NCBI GenBank assembly: GCA_019285755.1
Contig: CP079103.1
Coordinates: 930,001-994,000 of the forward strand
DNA from: Chitinophaga sp. E66
GTDB taxonomy: Bacteria > Bacteroidota > Bacteroidia > Chitinophagales > Chitinophagaceae
DNA: 64,000 nt
Direction: 5' to 3'
In this document: piece by piece, positions 27,693 to 37,628 of the stretch
How the letters are laid out: every line of letters starts with the position of its first letter
Position numbering within the stretch: position 1 is the stretch's first letter
Position numbers and translations under genes: made by a program
The notes under the pieces: model-generated
The model's database searches: none
Told to the model about the DNA's origin: nothing
The model's input: the letters and a program-made list of their open reading frames with translations, nothing else

Positions 27693-28876
27693 TTATTGTT
27701 CGAGCACGAGGAGATTCACATCCTTGTTCTTCAGCCACTTGGCTTCCTTCAGCTTCTGCAGGTTGATGGTGCCTACCACGTAACGGCATTCCGGGGATTC
27801 GTATTTCTCGGAAATGTTGTAGAACGCGGTGAGGTCTACCTGGTCCGGCGTTTTGAAGCGCAGGTATACTTTCAGCTGCACATCGTTGGTGAACGAAGGC
27901 TGGTTCTGCTGCTTGATCTTTTTATACTCGTAGCGATAGTTGTAGAGCAATGCGGAAATATCGCTCAGCACGGCTGATCCGGTTGCGGTGCCGCCGGCGC
28001 CTTTGCCCACGAAGAACTGTTTGTCGGTAAAGGCCGATTCCAGCAGTACACCGTTGTATTCGTTGTACACATCATAAAGCAGGTTGTGCTCGCGGATGAG
28101 GTGGGGAGGACATATGCGTTCACGCTGCCGTTCTGCCGGCGGCAGTTGGCGATCAGCTTGATGGTGCAGTTGCGTTGCCGCGCGAAGTTGATATCGAAAT
28201 CGTTCAGGTGATTGATACCGAAGTTGAATACCTCTTCCGGTTTTACGAAGGTACCGAATGCATGCAGCAGGAGGATGACGATCTTGAACTTGGGATCGTA
28301 GCCTTCTACATCGAGCGTGGGATCGGTTTCTGCGAAGCCGAGGTCCTGCGCCTGTTGCAGCGCGGTCTCGAAGCTCAGGTGCTCTTCGAATATCTTGGTA
28401 AGGATGTAGTTGGTGGAACCGTTGCAGATGCCTTCCACTGCGTTAAGCAGGTCGTTATCGTAATACTCTTCCAGGTTGCGGATGATGGGAATGCTTGCGC
28501 AGCTGGATGCCTCATAGAGGAAGGGCACTTTGTTTTCTACCTGCAGCTGGTACAGTGCGGGCAGGTTTTCGGCGATCATGCGCTTGGAGGCGCTTACTAC
28601 GGCCTTCCCGTTGCGGAGGGCGGTGCTTACGATCTCGAAAGCGGCTTCGGTTTCGTTGATCAGCTCAACAACCACGTCTATGGTAGGATCGTTGAGGATC
28701 TCGTTGGCGTCCGTCGTGAAATAGCTCATATCGATCGGACGGGGCTTATTCGGGTCCTTGATACAAATTTTCTTGATCCGGGCGTTGATGCCTTTGGTTC
28801 TGTTCAGCACTTCATAGAGTCCCTGGCCTACGCAGCCGAAGCCGAAGATGCCGAGGTTGATGGTCTTCTGTTCCAT
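27693..28876 (-). CDS. hom: Homoserine dehydrogenase (frameshifted)
   Basis: Reduces aspartate semialdehyde to homoserine for methionine and threonine synthesis. The Rossmann loop is LGIFGFGCVGQGLYEVL. The substrate and catalytic region includes AVVSASKRMIAENLPAL, SSCASIPIIRNLEEYYDNDL, GICNGSTNYILTKI and QDLGFAETDPTLDVEGYD with the catalytic Lys in DPKFKIVILL. GKGAGGTATGSAVLSDI closes the domain, followed by a divergent C-terminal tail of about 60 residues rather than a clear ACT domain. One break lies near 28107. It starts 3 bp after the upstream PLP-enzyme stop, so both are in the riboswitch-controlled transcript. Confidence 0.92.
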
Positions 28877-28878
28877 AT

Positions 28879-30056
28879 TTATTGCAGTACGGTAATTTGT
28901 TTGCCGATTGGCTGGTTAAGTTTATCTAATGCTTGTTTGAGATCGTTGATGAGGTCTTCCGCGTCTTCGATGCCGATAGAAAGCCGGATACAGGAATCCT
29001 GCAGGCCGGCCTTGCGGCGGAAGTCTTCCGGGATATTGCGGTGGGTCATCGTTACCGGGTGCGCCAGGAGGCTCTTCACGCCGCCGAAGCTTTCTGCGAG
29101 TTTGAAGAGTTTAGTGGCATTGACGATGCGGATGGCGTTTTTGATCAGGTCGTCTTTCAGCGAAAAGCTGATCATGCCGCCATAGCTTTTCTGTTGCTTC
29201 CTGGCAATGTGATGGTTCTTATGCGTGGCAAGGCCGGGATAGAACACTTTGTCTACGGCGGGATGCTCAGACAGCCAGTTGGCGATGGCCATGGCGTTGG
29301 CGCATTGCTTTTCGAGGCGAAGGCTCAGCGTTTCTATGCCGCGGATGGTGAGCCACGCTTCGAAAGGACTGAGGATGCTGCCGGAGATGTTCTGGTTGAA
29401 TTTGAGCTGGTCTGCCAGCGGTTTGCTGTTGACCACCACGAGCCCCGCGATCACGTCGGTATGCCCGGCCAGGTATTTGGAAGCGGAATGGATCACGATA
29501 TCTGCGCCCAGGGAATGGGTTTCTGCAGGAGGGGAGTACTGAAGGTATTGTCTACCACCAACAGGATATTGTGCTGCCGGGCGATCTTGCTGATCGACTT
29601 GATGTCGGAGATCTTCAGCGTGGGATTGGTGGGAGACTCCAGCCAGATGATCCGCGTTTTGGCGGTGATCTTCTCCAGCACTTTATCGGTGTCGCTCATG
29701 TCCACGAAATTGACCTTGATGCCGAAGCGCTCGAACATGTGGTTGAAGATGGAGAAGATGCCGCCGTAGGTATCTTCCACCGCCATGATCTCATCGCCCG
29801 ATTTGAGGAGCTTCAGTACCGCGTCGATGGCGGCCATGCCGCTGGCGAAGCCGAAGCCTGCGTATCCTTCTTCGAGGCTGGTGATGAGGTCTTCCAGCAC
29901 TTTTCTCGTGGGGTTGTTGGCCCGCGAGAATTCAAAGCCCTTGTTGATCCCGGGGCTTTCCTGCACAAACGTGGACGTTTGGTAGATGGGCACCGAGATC
30001 GCGCCGGTGAGCTCATCTACCGGGATGCTGTGGATCAATTGCGTAGATGGTTTCAT
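28879..30056 (-). CDS. Cystathionine gamma-synthase / gamma-lyase family PLP enzyme (frameshifted)
   Basis: A trans-sulfuration PLP enzyme of about 392 residues. Visible features are SVPIYQTSTFVQESPG (substrate loop), FEFSRANNPTRKVLEDLI, FGFASGMAAIDAVL, VEDTYGGIFSIF, TRIIWLESPTNPTLKISDI, NILLVVDNTFSTP and the PLP-lysine motif VIHSASKYLAGHTD. The C-terminus has AESFGGVKSLLAHPVTMTH and LSIGIEDAEDLI. One contraction near 29515-29530 splits it. Placement behind a SAM-I riboswitch and before hom argues for methionine biosynthesis (MetB or O-acylhomoserine sulfhydrylase) rather than cysteine catabolism; the sequence alone does not decide. Confidence 0.9.
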
Positions 30057-30198
30057 CTGTGTTAGGTTTTGTTTGTTCTGCCGCCGGCATTCCCCTGCCG
30101 GGAGCGAACATGGTTGATCATTGTTTTACGAAACGGCAAGGCCGCAACGTTCGCTGTAAACGTACAGGTTTTAAATTCACATTATGTCAGGTCGGAAA

Positions 30199-30227
30199 TA
30201 AAAAAGCCCTTCCGGGGTTGGAAGAGC
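30199..30227 (-). terminator. Riboswitch expression-platform terminator
   Basis: On the minus strand GCTCTTCC ... GGAAGGGC forms an 8-bp stem (one U-G pair) followed by T6, 42 nt downstream of the SAM aptamer and 143 nt before the ATG. It is the expected OFF-state terminator. Confidence 0.75.
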
Positions 30228-30268
30228 ATATCGCAAAAAGGTAGTGCGTTAAAGGTAAAATCTCTGCC

Positions 30269-30384
30269 AACTTATCTTTCCCCGTATAACCGGGGCCGGA
30301 ATTAGCACCTTTTTCCCGCCTTGTGAGCGGAATTGGTTGCTAAGGCTTCATCGGGCCAGTACCCTCTGCCTTTCTGGATAAGTG
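30269..30384 (-). promoter_or_regulatory. SAM-I (S-box) riboswitch aptamer
   Basis: The minus strand reads CACTTATCCAGA, then CAGAGGGTACTGGCCCGATG, AAGCCTTAGCAACC, later GGTGCTAATTCC and GATAAGT. These are the conserved S-box core segments in order, with P1 formed by ACTTATC and GATAAGT. SAM binding is expected to favour the downstream terminator and switch off the cystathionine-synthase-type gene and hom. Confidence 0.95.
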
Positions 30385-30402
30385 ATATTAAAGAACTGTT
30401 CG

Positions 30403-30435
30403 CAAAGGTAAGGTCAGGAAAGGCAATTTTCCAAA
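30403..30435 (-). promoter_or_regulatory. Promoter of the SAM riboswitch transcript
   Basis: Minus-strand TTTG (30432-30435), a 21-nt spacer and TACCTTTG (30403-30410) match the Bacteroidota consensus. The predicted start lies roughly 10 nt before the aptamer. Confidence 0.65.
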
Positions 30436-30505
30436 TTCCTGTTCCAAATTTCGTGTTTGATTTACTTTTTATGGTAAATTATGAACGAATTCTAATACTA
30501 TTTTC

Positions 30506-31859
30506 ATGCAACCGTTTGTTGACCCGCTCTGCCCGGAATCCCTCCTGCAGTTCATCTGGCTTTCCGGCAGGTTTAACATGGAGGGCCTTGCCACCGCTAC
30601 CGGCGAGCCCCTCGAAATCCTCCATCCCGGCCAGCTGAACCGCCATGCCGGCCCTGATTTTACCGCCGCGCGCATCCGCATCGGTTCCCTGCTCTGGGCC
30701 GGCAATGTGGAAGTGCATTACCGGACCTCCGACTGGAAGCGCCACGGACACCAACACGATCCCCGGTACGACCGCGTCATTCTCCACGTAGTGTTCGAGC
30801 ACGACGGCCCCCGGACGGCATTCCTGTGCTGGAGCTGCAGCCCCGTGTGCCCAAGATCCTCCTTCGGCGCTATCATGCCCTCATGGCCAACGCCGAAGAT
30901 CTGCCCTGTTCCCGGCTGCTGGCACGGGTGCCCGACAGCGTGTGGGACCACTGGCTGGCCCGCATCGCCCTGCTGCGGATAGAGCGAAAGGCCGGCGTCT
31001 TCCACAGCTGGCTGCGGCAAACCGGATCCAATTGGGAGGAGGTATGCCTCCGCGCGGTGGCCGCCTGCTTCGGCATGCCGGTCAATACCGACGCGTTCCG
31101 GGAGCTGATGTCTGCCGTCCCCTTCAAGGTGCTGGCCCGCGTCCGCCACGACCTCCCGTCGCTCGAAGCCCTGCTGTTCGGACAGGCGGGCCTGTTGCCC
31201 GATCAACCGAAAGACCCCTACACACGCCGGCTGGCAGATGAATACCGCTTCCTCCGGCATAAGTACCGCCTGGCGCCTATCGCATCCCATAACTGGCAAT
31301 GGCTCCGGATGCGGCCCACTTCTTTCCCCACCATGCGCCTGGCCTGCCTGGCCGCCCTGCTTCACAAGGAGCCGCACCTGTTCTCGTCGCTGCTGGATCA
31401 TGAAAGCCCCGAAGCCCTGGAGTCCCTGCTCACCGTCCGCCCCTCGCCCTACTGGGAGCATCATTACCGGTTCGATGTGCCTTCCGTCCGCACGGCGGCC
31501 ATGGGCCGGGATGCGGTCAGGCTGATGCTCGTCAACGCCGTGGCGCCCTGTACCACGCCTATGGCATGTACCTGCGCAGCGACGCCCTCCGGCGGAGGGG
31601 CATTGCGCTATGGGAGGCGCTGGGGCCGGAAAATAACCGCGTGTTGCGGGCCTGGGGCCGTGAAGGCGTCATGGCCCGCACGGCTGCGGAGTCGCAGGGG
31701 CTGCTGGAGCTCCGGCAGCAATATTGTGAGGAGAAGAAATGCCTGGAATGCGCCATCGGGAAGGGACTGCTCGGCGAAGACAGCTGGCCGCCCATGGAAC
31801 TGGGCGAGGAAGCCTGGACAGACTGGAACGGTACTGATGAGGATGAGCCCCTCTGGTAA
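30506..31859 (+). CDS. DUF2851 family protein (frameshifted)
   Basis: About 450 residues. The N-terminus ESLLQFIWLSGRFNMEGLAT and LHPGQLNRHAGPDFTAARIR, followed by WAGNVEVHYRTSDWKRHGHQ and YDRVILHVVFEHD, is the strongly conserved first part of DUF2851, a Bacteroidota family of unknown function. The acidic and His residues (GNVEVH, SDW..H) look like a nuclease-like metal site, but that is my inference. The rest is helical (LHKEPHLFSSLLDHESPEAL). It breaks near 30810 and 31548 by single-base loss; the end LGEEAWTDWNGTDEDEPLW is reached at 31859. The ATG at 30506 lies 70 bp beyond the divergent riboswitch promoter. Confidence 0.88.
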
Positions 31860-31860
31860 A

Positions 31861-31890
31861 GCAGCAGCCTCCCCGCCGGGAGGCTGCTGC
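31861..31890. terminator. Perfect 13-bp hairpin between convergent genes
   Basis: GCAGCAGCCTCCC / GGGAGGCTGCTGC with a CGCC loop, one base after the DUF2851 stop. It lacks a good T tract on either side, so it may act as an RNA 3'-end stabiliser rather than a classical terminator. Confidence 0.5.
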
Positions 31891-31946
31891 CATAGATATC
31901 GTTTCGGCGGGAATGTAACCTGCCGGAGCGGTAGCCCGTTGTAGGG

Positions 31947-32354
31947 TTACCAGTTGAAGGTTACGTCTTGCTGGATATCCGGGTGCAGGCTCTTGGCAAC
32001 GGGGCAGGTGAGGGCCGCGTTTTCCAGGATCTTGCGGGCGGTATCGTCCAGGCCGGCGGTAGCAGGAACGGAGATCACTACCTTCACGCCGGTGATGCGG
32101 CGGGGATCGGTACCCATGATCTTGTCGATGCTTACCTCGGTGCCTTCGATGTTCCAGCCTTTGTCGCGCGCTTTGATGCCCATGATGGTGAGCATGCAGG
32201 AACCAAGGGCGGAAGCTACCATATCAGTAGGGGAAAACCTTTCGCCTTTGCCGTTGTTGTCTACCGGCGCGTCGGTCTCGATCACCGAGCCGGAGCGGGG
32301 ATGGGTAGCTGAAGTTCTTAGTTCGCCGTTGTAAAGGATGGCAGCAGTATGCAT
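31947..32354 (-). CDS. OsmC/Ohr family protein
   Basis: An intact 135-residue peroxidase-like protein. RFSPTDMVASALGSCMLTIMG holds the first catalytic Cys and LENAALTCPVAKSL the second. The spacing fits the OsmC group that reduces organic hydroperoxides with a thiol partner in the cytoplasm. The ATG at 32354 gives the normal start (MHTAAILYNGEL); an open frame to 32480 adds an AT-rich, non-conserved leader. It is divergent from the outer-membrane protein gene. Confidence 0.9.
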   Translation of the reverse strand: MHTAAILYNGELRTSATHPRSGSVIETDAPVDNNGKGERFSPTDMVASALGSCMLTIMGIKARDKGWNIEGTEVSIDKIMGTDPRRITGVKVVISVPATAGLDDTARKILENAALTCPVAKSLHPDIQQDVTFNW

Positions 32355-32430
32355 ATCGGATGTATTTTGATGTGATTTAAGGATGGTTTTCGGATGTAAA
32401 ATAAGCGTATTTTTAGGGAACAAATTTCTG

Positions 32431-32438
32431 TATGTTTG
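32431..32438 (+). promoter_or_regulatory. Putative -7 box of the beta-barrel gene
   Basis: TATGTTTG matches TAnnTTTG exactly, 59 nt before the GTG start at 32498. No convincing -33 element is seen. Confidence 0.4.
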
Positions 32439-32497
32439 TATAGGAATAAAACATAAAACGATATCCCGCGTTTTAATCATACATAATCTCGCACAAG

Positions 32498-33324
32498 GTG
32501 AAAAAACTCAACACACTCTTACTCCTCCTGCTGGCCTCCCTCGCATTGCATGCCCAATCTGACCGGTCCTCCAAAAAGGCGGATAAGGAACAGAAAAAGC
32601 TCCGGAAAATTTCCCTTTTCCGCGAGATCGAGGAAGGTGAAAACCTTTATAACCGCGAGTTTTCCGGCGGCGCCCGGCTTAATACCGATGGGTGGACGGG
32701 CTTCCTGGAAATGGGATTCCGTAAAACGGCCACCACTGTGAACTTCTTCCAGTTCGAGTTTTCGGAGAAAAAGGACCCGAAGCAGGACCGCTCCTCCACC
32801 TTCGTTCCCATCGCGGGGTACTATATCAGCACCTCGCCTTACGTATACGGCAAGATGAATAACTTCTACCAGGCCAAGCTGGGCATCGGGCAGAAGCGCC
32901 TGATCGGCGGGAAAGGCAATAAGAACGGGGTGGAAGTGAACGCGATCTACTACGGCGGCCTGTCGGCCGGCCTGATGAAGCCTTATTACATCGAGCTGAT
33001 GAACGATGCCGGCGATCCCGATTCCCGGAAGCTGGTGAAGTACAGCCCTGAAATCCACGACGACTTCCTCAATAAGAAGCTCATCTACGGCTCCGGCGGG
33101 TTCTCCAAAGGCTGGGGAGAGACCAAGTTCAACCCGGGCCTCCATGCCAAGTTGGGCTTCCGGTTCGACTGGGCCAAATTCAACGACGTGATCTCCGCCC
33201 TGGAAGTAGGGGTAAATGCGGAATATTATACGAAAAAGGTGCAAATCATGGTAGAACAGGACGGTAAGTCCTTCTTTTCAACGCTTATGTAGGTTTGCAG
33301 TTAGGTAAACGTTGGAATAAGTAA
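32498..33324 (+). CDS. Probable outer-membrane beta-barrel protein (frameshifted near the end)
   Basis: About 275 residues. A signal peptide (MKKLNTLLLLLLASLALHAQ) is followed by a very basic spacer (SKKADKEQKKLRK). Alternating strands then read as a small barrel, for example FSGGARLNTDGWTGFLEMGF, YFQAKLG-like KMNNFYQAKLGIGQKRLI, EVNAIYYGGLSAGLMKPYY and ISALEVGVNAEYYTKKVQIM. One T lost near 33280 truncates the naive frame at 33291. Adding it gives FFFNAYVGLQLGKRWNK with TAA at 33322-33324, a typical barrel C-terminus. GTG is the only suitable start. The function is unknown. Confidence 0.75.
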
Positions 33325-33329
33325 CTTTG
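33322..33329 (+). promoter_or_regulatory. Putative lipA -7 box
   Basis: TAACTTTG matches TAnnTTTG, 25 nt before the lipA ATG, and overlaps the repaired stop codon of the preceding gene. The nearest upstream TTTG (33294-33297) is 24 nt away, longer than usual. Confidence 0.4.
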
Positions 33330-33354
33330 CACATTATTAAAGAAAGGATTTGCG

Positions 33355-34260
33355 ATGCAAGAATTACCCGTAATCGCCGCCGAACCGGCTGCGCCCAGAG
33401 TGAAGAAGCCCGACTGGCTGCGCGTGAAGCTGCCAATCGGAGAGAACTACAGGCAGGTCAGAAACCTGGTCGATACCCATAAGCTACATACGATCTGCGA
33501 AAGCGGCAATTGTCCGAATATGGGCGAATGCTGGGGCGCCGGCACCGCCACCTTCATGATCCTCGGCAATGTATGCACCCGCTCCTGCTGCGGTTTCTGC
33601 GCCGTTGCCACCGGCCGTCCGGAACCCGTGGATTGGGATGAGCCCCAGCGCGTGGCCGAAGCCATTTACCTCATGAAGGTAAAACACGCCGTGATCACCT
33701 CCGTAGACCGTGATGAACTGAAAGACGGCGGTTCCATCATCTGGAACAATACCATCAAGGCCGTGCGCGCCCTCAACCCGGAAACTACCATGGAAACCCT
33801 CATCCCCGACTTCCGGGGTATCTGGGAAAACCTGGACCGGATCATCGAAGCCGCCCCTGAAGTGGTATCCCATAACCTGGAAACCGTGGAGCGCCTCACC
33901 AAGCAGGTCCGCATCCAGGCTAAATACCACCGCAGCCTGGAAGTGATCCGCCGGCTTAAACAAGGCGGCATGCGTACCAAATCCGGTATCATGCTCGGCC
34001 TCGGCGAAACCAAGGAAGAAGTGGTACAAGCCATGCAAGACCTGTACGATAACGGTTGCGACGTCGTAACCCTCGGCCAGTACCTTCAGCCCACGCCCAA
34101 ACACCTCCCCGTGGTACGATTCGTTCACCCGGACGAGTTCGCCGAGCTCCGCGAGATTGGATACGGCATGGGATTGGATTATGTGGAGGCCGGCCCGCTG
34201 GTACGCTCGTCTTACCACGCCGAAAAGCACATCTTCAGCGGTAGGAACAAGACCAACTAA
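33355..34260 (+). CDS. lipA: Lipoyl synthase
   Basis: An intact 301-residue radical-SAM enzyme that inserts two sulfur atoms into octanoyl groups. The auxiliary cluster motif [12 protein letters not shown] (Cx4Cx5C) is normal. [53 protein letters not shown] and the closing [11 protein letters not shown] with the conserved RSSY are all present. The radical-SAM motif reads CTRSCCGFC, one residue longer than the canonical CxxxCxxC (usually CTRxCxFC), because of a tandem TGC codon at about 33585-33590. This could be a real variant or a 3-nt insertion error. A strong terminator follows. Confidence 0.95.
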   Translation: MQELPVIAAEPAAPRVKKPDWLRVKLPIGENYRQVRNLVDTHKLHTICESGNCPNMGECWGAGTATFMILGNVCTRSCCGFCAVATGRPEPVDWDEPQRVAEAIYLMKVKHAVITSVDRDELKDGGSIIWNNTIKAVRALNPETTMETLIPDFRGIWENLDRIIEAAPEVVSHNLETVERLTKQVRIQAKYHRSLEVIRRLKQGGMRTKSGIMLGLGETKEEVVQAMQDLYDNGCDVVTLGQYLQPTPKHLPVVRFVHPDEFAELREIGYGMGLDYVEAGPLVRSSYHAEKHIFSGRNKTN

Positions 34261-34282
34261 GGCAATCTGACACCTTTATAGC

Positions 34283-34312
34283 AGCCCGGAACCATTGGTT
34301 CCGGGCTTTTTT
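34283..34312 (+). terminator. lipA terminator
   Basis: An 11-bp stem AGCCCGGAACC / GGTTCCGGGCT with an ATT loop, followed by T6. Confidence 0.88.
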
Positions 34313-34700
34313 ATGCACATTCAACCGGTTTGGATGGCATCGGCACTTTGGTCATTCTGCGGTGATAATGACATGCGGGACCTGCAGGAAGTTCAAACCA
34401 TGTTCACTGCGAAATGAAAGCGTGGTAACTCCATAAAAGTGTTATTTTTTTACTGCCTGCCGGCGCTAGATTCGTATCCCGAAAACCCGTAATTGTTTTT
34501 GTTACACCTGGTAAATACATCCAAATGAGCAGCATCCTGATCCTATCCACCTTCACTTACGTCATTTTCTATCTTCCTTTTTCCCTTCAATCAGCGTTAA
34601 CACGACCGGTCCTCAAATAAATTTTACTTACAGGCACAGATAATTTCACCTGGCTTACCCGCCGGTGACAACCCCTTTTTTATCAATTAAAATGCGAACT
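34313..34700. other. Intergenic stretch without recognised features
   Basis: About 390 bp between the lipA terminator and the FG-GAP lipoprotein gene. It contains AT-rich tracts but no frame, hairpin with T tract, or exact TAnnTTTG box that I would defend. The promoter of the downstream gene should lie here. Confidence 0.5.
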
Positions 34701-36202
34701 ATGAAAACAAACATCAGGCCCGGCGCCTGCTGGGCGGTATTTGCTTTACTGCTGGCAGCGTCTTGTACGAAGCATGAAAGATCGGAAATGCCCGAAGATC
34801 AGGCTACCGCTTCAACACGAATTATTGAACCGGTCTTCATTAAAGACGGGAAACATGTATTCATTGAAATGCGGGATGGTGACAGTGTGCGGCGCGTAAT
34901 TCCTTCCGCCCCTCCTGCAAAGATCGCCAGGAAGTCGAGCAGTACCGAAGCTGCGGCAATGCAGAACTGCGAACCAACTATCAGTTTCGTTTCTTCGGCC
35001 GGGGGCAGTTTGAGTTTTTGCCTATGCCTGTTCTCCTTATGCGGTGACCGGCGTTACCTGGTACATCATTATCAACGGAACGCAATATTACCTTGGTAAC
35101 GACCCGTCCGGCGCGGCGTATGTTACTATCAGCGTACCGGCTCTTTGCGGAGCTACCTATCAGGCAAAGGCAATTGTCCAGTATTGGGATCCTAACATCC
35201 AGGATTATGGTTTTTCGGAGCAGTTTACAAATGTCTACTGGTCCGCTTCCATGCACCTGAATACCGGCGTGGGCGTAGTGGGAGACGGTGCGGACGTGAA
35301 GATCATCGATGTGAACAACAACGGCAATCCCGACCTGATGTTCATGGCATATGACGATGCCCCGGGGCAAATACTTTCCGTTATTACATGAAGCTGGATG
35401 TCGGCGCCAGTGGTAACTCCTCCACACAAACTACCACCAAGATCGTTACCGGCATGGGCAATGAAGGACATGGCGCCGGATTCGCCGTGGAAGACATCAA
35501 CTACGACGGGCAAAAAGACCTTATCCTCATGGCCTACGACGACGGTTCTTCCGCCAACTCTTTCAGGTACCGGGTAGGTTACAGCCTCGATGCGAATGGC
35601 GACGTGGCATACTGGTCGCAGAATTACATCATTAACGGCGTAGGTAATATGGGTGACGGTGCAGGTATCGCATTGTACGATATAGACCAGAATGGCGCGA
35701 AAGACATGGTGCTGATGGGTTACGATGACCCCTCCGGCGGCAATACCTTCCGTTATATCATCGGCTGGAACCTGAACGGTAACGGGCTTGCCATGAGCTG
35801 GAGCCCCACGGTGATCGTGAATGGCGTGGGCGACCACGGGCAAGGCGCAGGCATTGATATCCGTGATATCGACAATAACGGGTTCCTGAATTCTTCCTCA
35901 TGGCATATGACGATGCACCCGGTATCAATAGTTTCAAATACCGCGTCGTTCATAACGTGAATGCCAGCGGTATCGGCACGGTAAACCCGAACGTAGTCAC
36001 CTATCCCGGCGCCGGCGCGGACGGATATGGCGCGGGTATCGCACTGGGATTCCTGAACGGCAACAGCACGCCGGATATGATCCTGATGGCGTACGACAAT
36101 ACGCCCGGCAACAGTACCAACACATTCCGCTATTACGTGGGATATGACCTTTACGCAACAAGCCTGGGATACCAGCCGGCCTCTTTCTATTGCGCCCCAT
36201 AA
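34701..36202 (+). CDS. FG-GAP/VCBS-repeat lipoprotein (frameshifted)
   Basis: About 500 residues. A lipoprotein signal (MKTNIRPGACWAVFALLLAASC) is followed by an Ig-like segment (AVTGVTWYIIINGTQYYLGN). Then come five repeats of about 51 residues, each ending in a calcium-binding-like loop and the block LMAYDD: DVNNNGNPDLMFMAYDD, DINYDGQKDLILMAYDD, DIDQNGAKDMVLMGYDD, DIDNNG...LMAYDD and STPDMILMAYDN. This forms a partial beta-propeller, likely surface-exposed and possibly glycan-binding (inference). Breaks by base loss are near 35020, 35372 and 35890. The ATG at 34701 directly opens the signal; an ATG at 34692 adds three residues. A strong terminator follows. Confidence 0.82.
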
Positions 36203-36223
36203 CTACGTTATAACATTTTCATA

Positions 36224-36256
36224 AAAAACGGCCGGCTGCAACAGCCGGCCGTTTTT
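36224..36256. terminator. Strong terminator after the FG-GAP gene
   Basis: A 15-bp perfect stem AAAAACGGCCGGCTG / CAGCCGGCCGTTTTT with a CAA loop. The next gene starts 15 nt later, so its promoter must overlap or precede this hairpin. Confidence 0.88.
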
Positions 36257-36270
36257 ATATCTTGTCACAC

Positions 36271-37175
36271 ATGAAACCACTGCTGCTTATCCTTACCATG
36301 CTCCCCGCCGCCGCGATGGCGCAACTGCGCTGGCAACCCTCCGCCGAGCACAATGAAGGCCTACCTGAAGGCGCGCGCGTCTATCAAACGAATGACTCTG
36401 TTTCCGGCAGGCCGTTCAAAGCGTATTACCGGAGATCGCTCCTGGTTCGAAAGACCTCCGGCTGACCGTAGAGGCCTTTCCGGGTAAAAGATACACGCCT
36501 ATCCAGTACGACAGCATCCTGGGGCCGGATGCGCTGGCCATCATGAACACTACTTTCTTTTCCTTTAAAGACAACAGCAACCTCAATATCGTCGTGAAAG
36601 ACGGCAAGGTGCTGGCCGTTAACCCGCAACCCGCGCCAGGCGCCGCCACTAAGCATTACGTAACCCGCGGCGCTTTCGGGGTCAACCGCAAAGGCCAACC
36701 GGATATTGCCTGGGTTTATAACATCGGTGCAAAGCAAACGCCCTATGCCTACGATGCGCCCACACTGAACCTGGAGCCCACAAAGCGGACGCCCGCCGGC
36801 GCGCACAAATGGAAGGTACGGCAGGCGGTAGGCGGCGGGCCTGTGCTCGTACAGAACGGCCAGCCATTCATTACCACCGAACAGGAAGGCATGAGCAAAA
36901 GCATCGCTGCATTGCATCCGCGTTCCGCGGTCGGGTACAGGCCAGATGGAACCATTTTGCTGATGGTCATCGAAGGGAGAAATAAAGGAGTGGCAGAAGG
37001 GGCGAACTTCGAAGAGATGGCGAAGATATTTACGGACCTCGGTTGCGTGGAGGCCCTCAATCTCGATGGCGGCGGCTCTTCCGCCCTTTACGTCAACGAT
37101 CAGAATACGATCAAACCATCAGACGCCACGGGCCAGCGACCGGTGCCTGCGGTGCTGGTGCTGCGGAAAAAATAA
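36271..37175 (+). CDS. Phosphodiester glycosidase family (NAGPA-like) secreted protein (frameshifted)
   Basis: About 301 residues. A signal peptide (MKPLLLILTMLPAAAMAQ) is followed by the NAGPA / DUF2233 domain: MNTTFFSFKDNSNLNIVVKDG, KVRQAVGGGPVLVQNGQP, HPRSAVGYRPDGTILLMVIE and CVEALNLDGGGSSALYV. These are the conserved GGGP, RSAVG and LDGGGSS blocks of the uncovering-enzyme fold that cleaves GlcNAc phosphodiesters. The natural substrate in bacteria is uncertain; cell-wall or exopolysaccharide diesters are plausible. One lost base near 36440 splits the N-terminal 57 residues from the rest. Confidence 0.85.
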
Positions 37176-37180
37176 ACACA

Positions 37181-37581
37181 CTATACGGCGGGCTTCTGGT
37201 TCCCGCCGTCTTTTTCTGGGGCGCCGTCTTCATCAAACTGTTGCAACAGGCGCCACTCGGTGAGGCCCGTCAGCAGCAGGGCGCCCACGATCACTGGCGT
37301 TACGGTGAGATAGAGGAAGAGGTCGGACTGCCGGCGGAAAACCAGTCCCATCAACACGCCGAATGGCAGCAATATCCAGCCCGTCCACCGCGATATATAA
37401 GCGGCGTAACGGTTGCCTTCGTTCCAGGTGTCCTGGTTAATGGTGGAGGAAAACGTGCGGTATCCGTACCAGGCCTTCATACTGCGTGGGGATATCGCCG
37501 GATCATGTGGCCCATGAACAGGAACAGCAGTCCGGCCAGCAGGCTGGCGTTACAGAAGGGGTTTTGTAAAATGCTGTCCAT
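37181..37581 (-). CDS. SdpI-family small membrane protein (frameshifted)
   Basis: About 134 residues with three predicted membrane segments (ASLLAGLLFLFMGHMI, GWILLPFGVLMGLVF, LYLTVTPVIVGALLLTGL). After adding one C near 37493 the loop reads RYPPRSMKAWYGYRTFSSTI followed by WNEGNRYAAYIS, which matches the SdpI domain (GYRT, then W..AN-like). SdpI is an immunity protein in Bacillus; in Bacteroidota the role is unknown. The start ATG at 37581 lies directly in the T tract of the upstream gene's terminator. Confidence 0.72.
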
Positions 37582-37610
37582 AAAAAAGCGCGGCACAAAC
37601 TGTGCCACGC
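37582..37610 (-). terminator. Terminator after the AsmA-like gene
   Basis: On the minus strand GCGTGGCACA pairs with TGTGCCGCGC (one U-G pair, loop GTT), followed by T6, which runs straight into the ATG of the SdpI-like gene. Confidence 0.75.
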
Positions 37611-37628
37611 TTATTATTACAAATCATC

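Noticed and set aside
31861..31890. Classical Rho-independent terminator
   Set aside because: The 13-bp stem is perfect, but neither strand has a convincing T tract; it is kept only as a low-confidence 3'-end hairpin.
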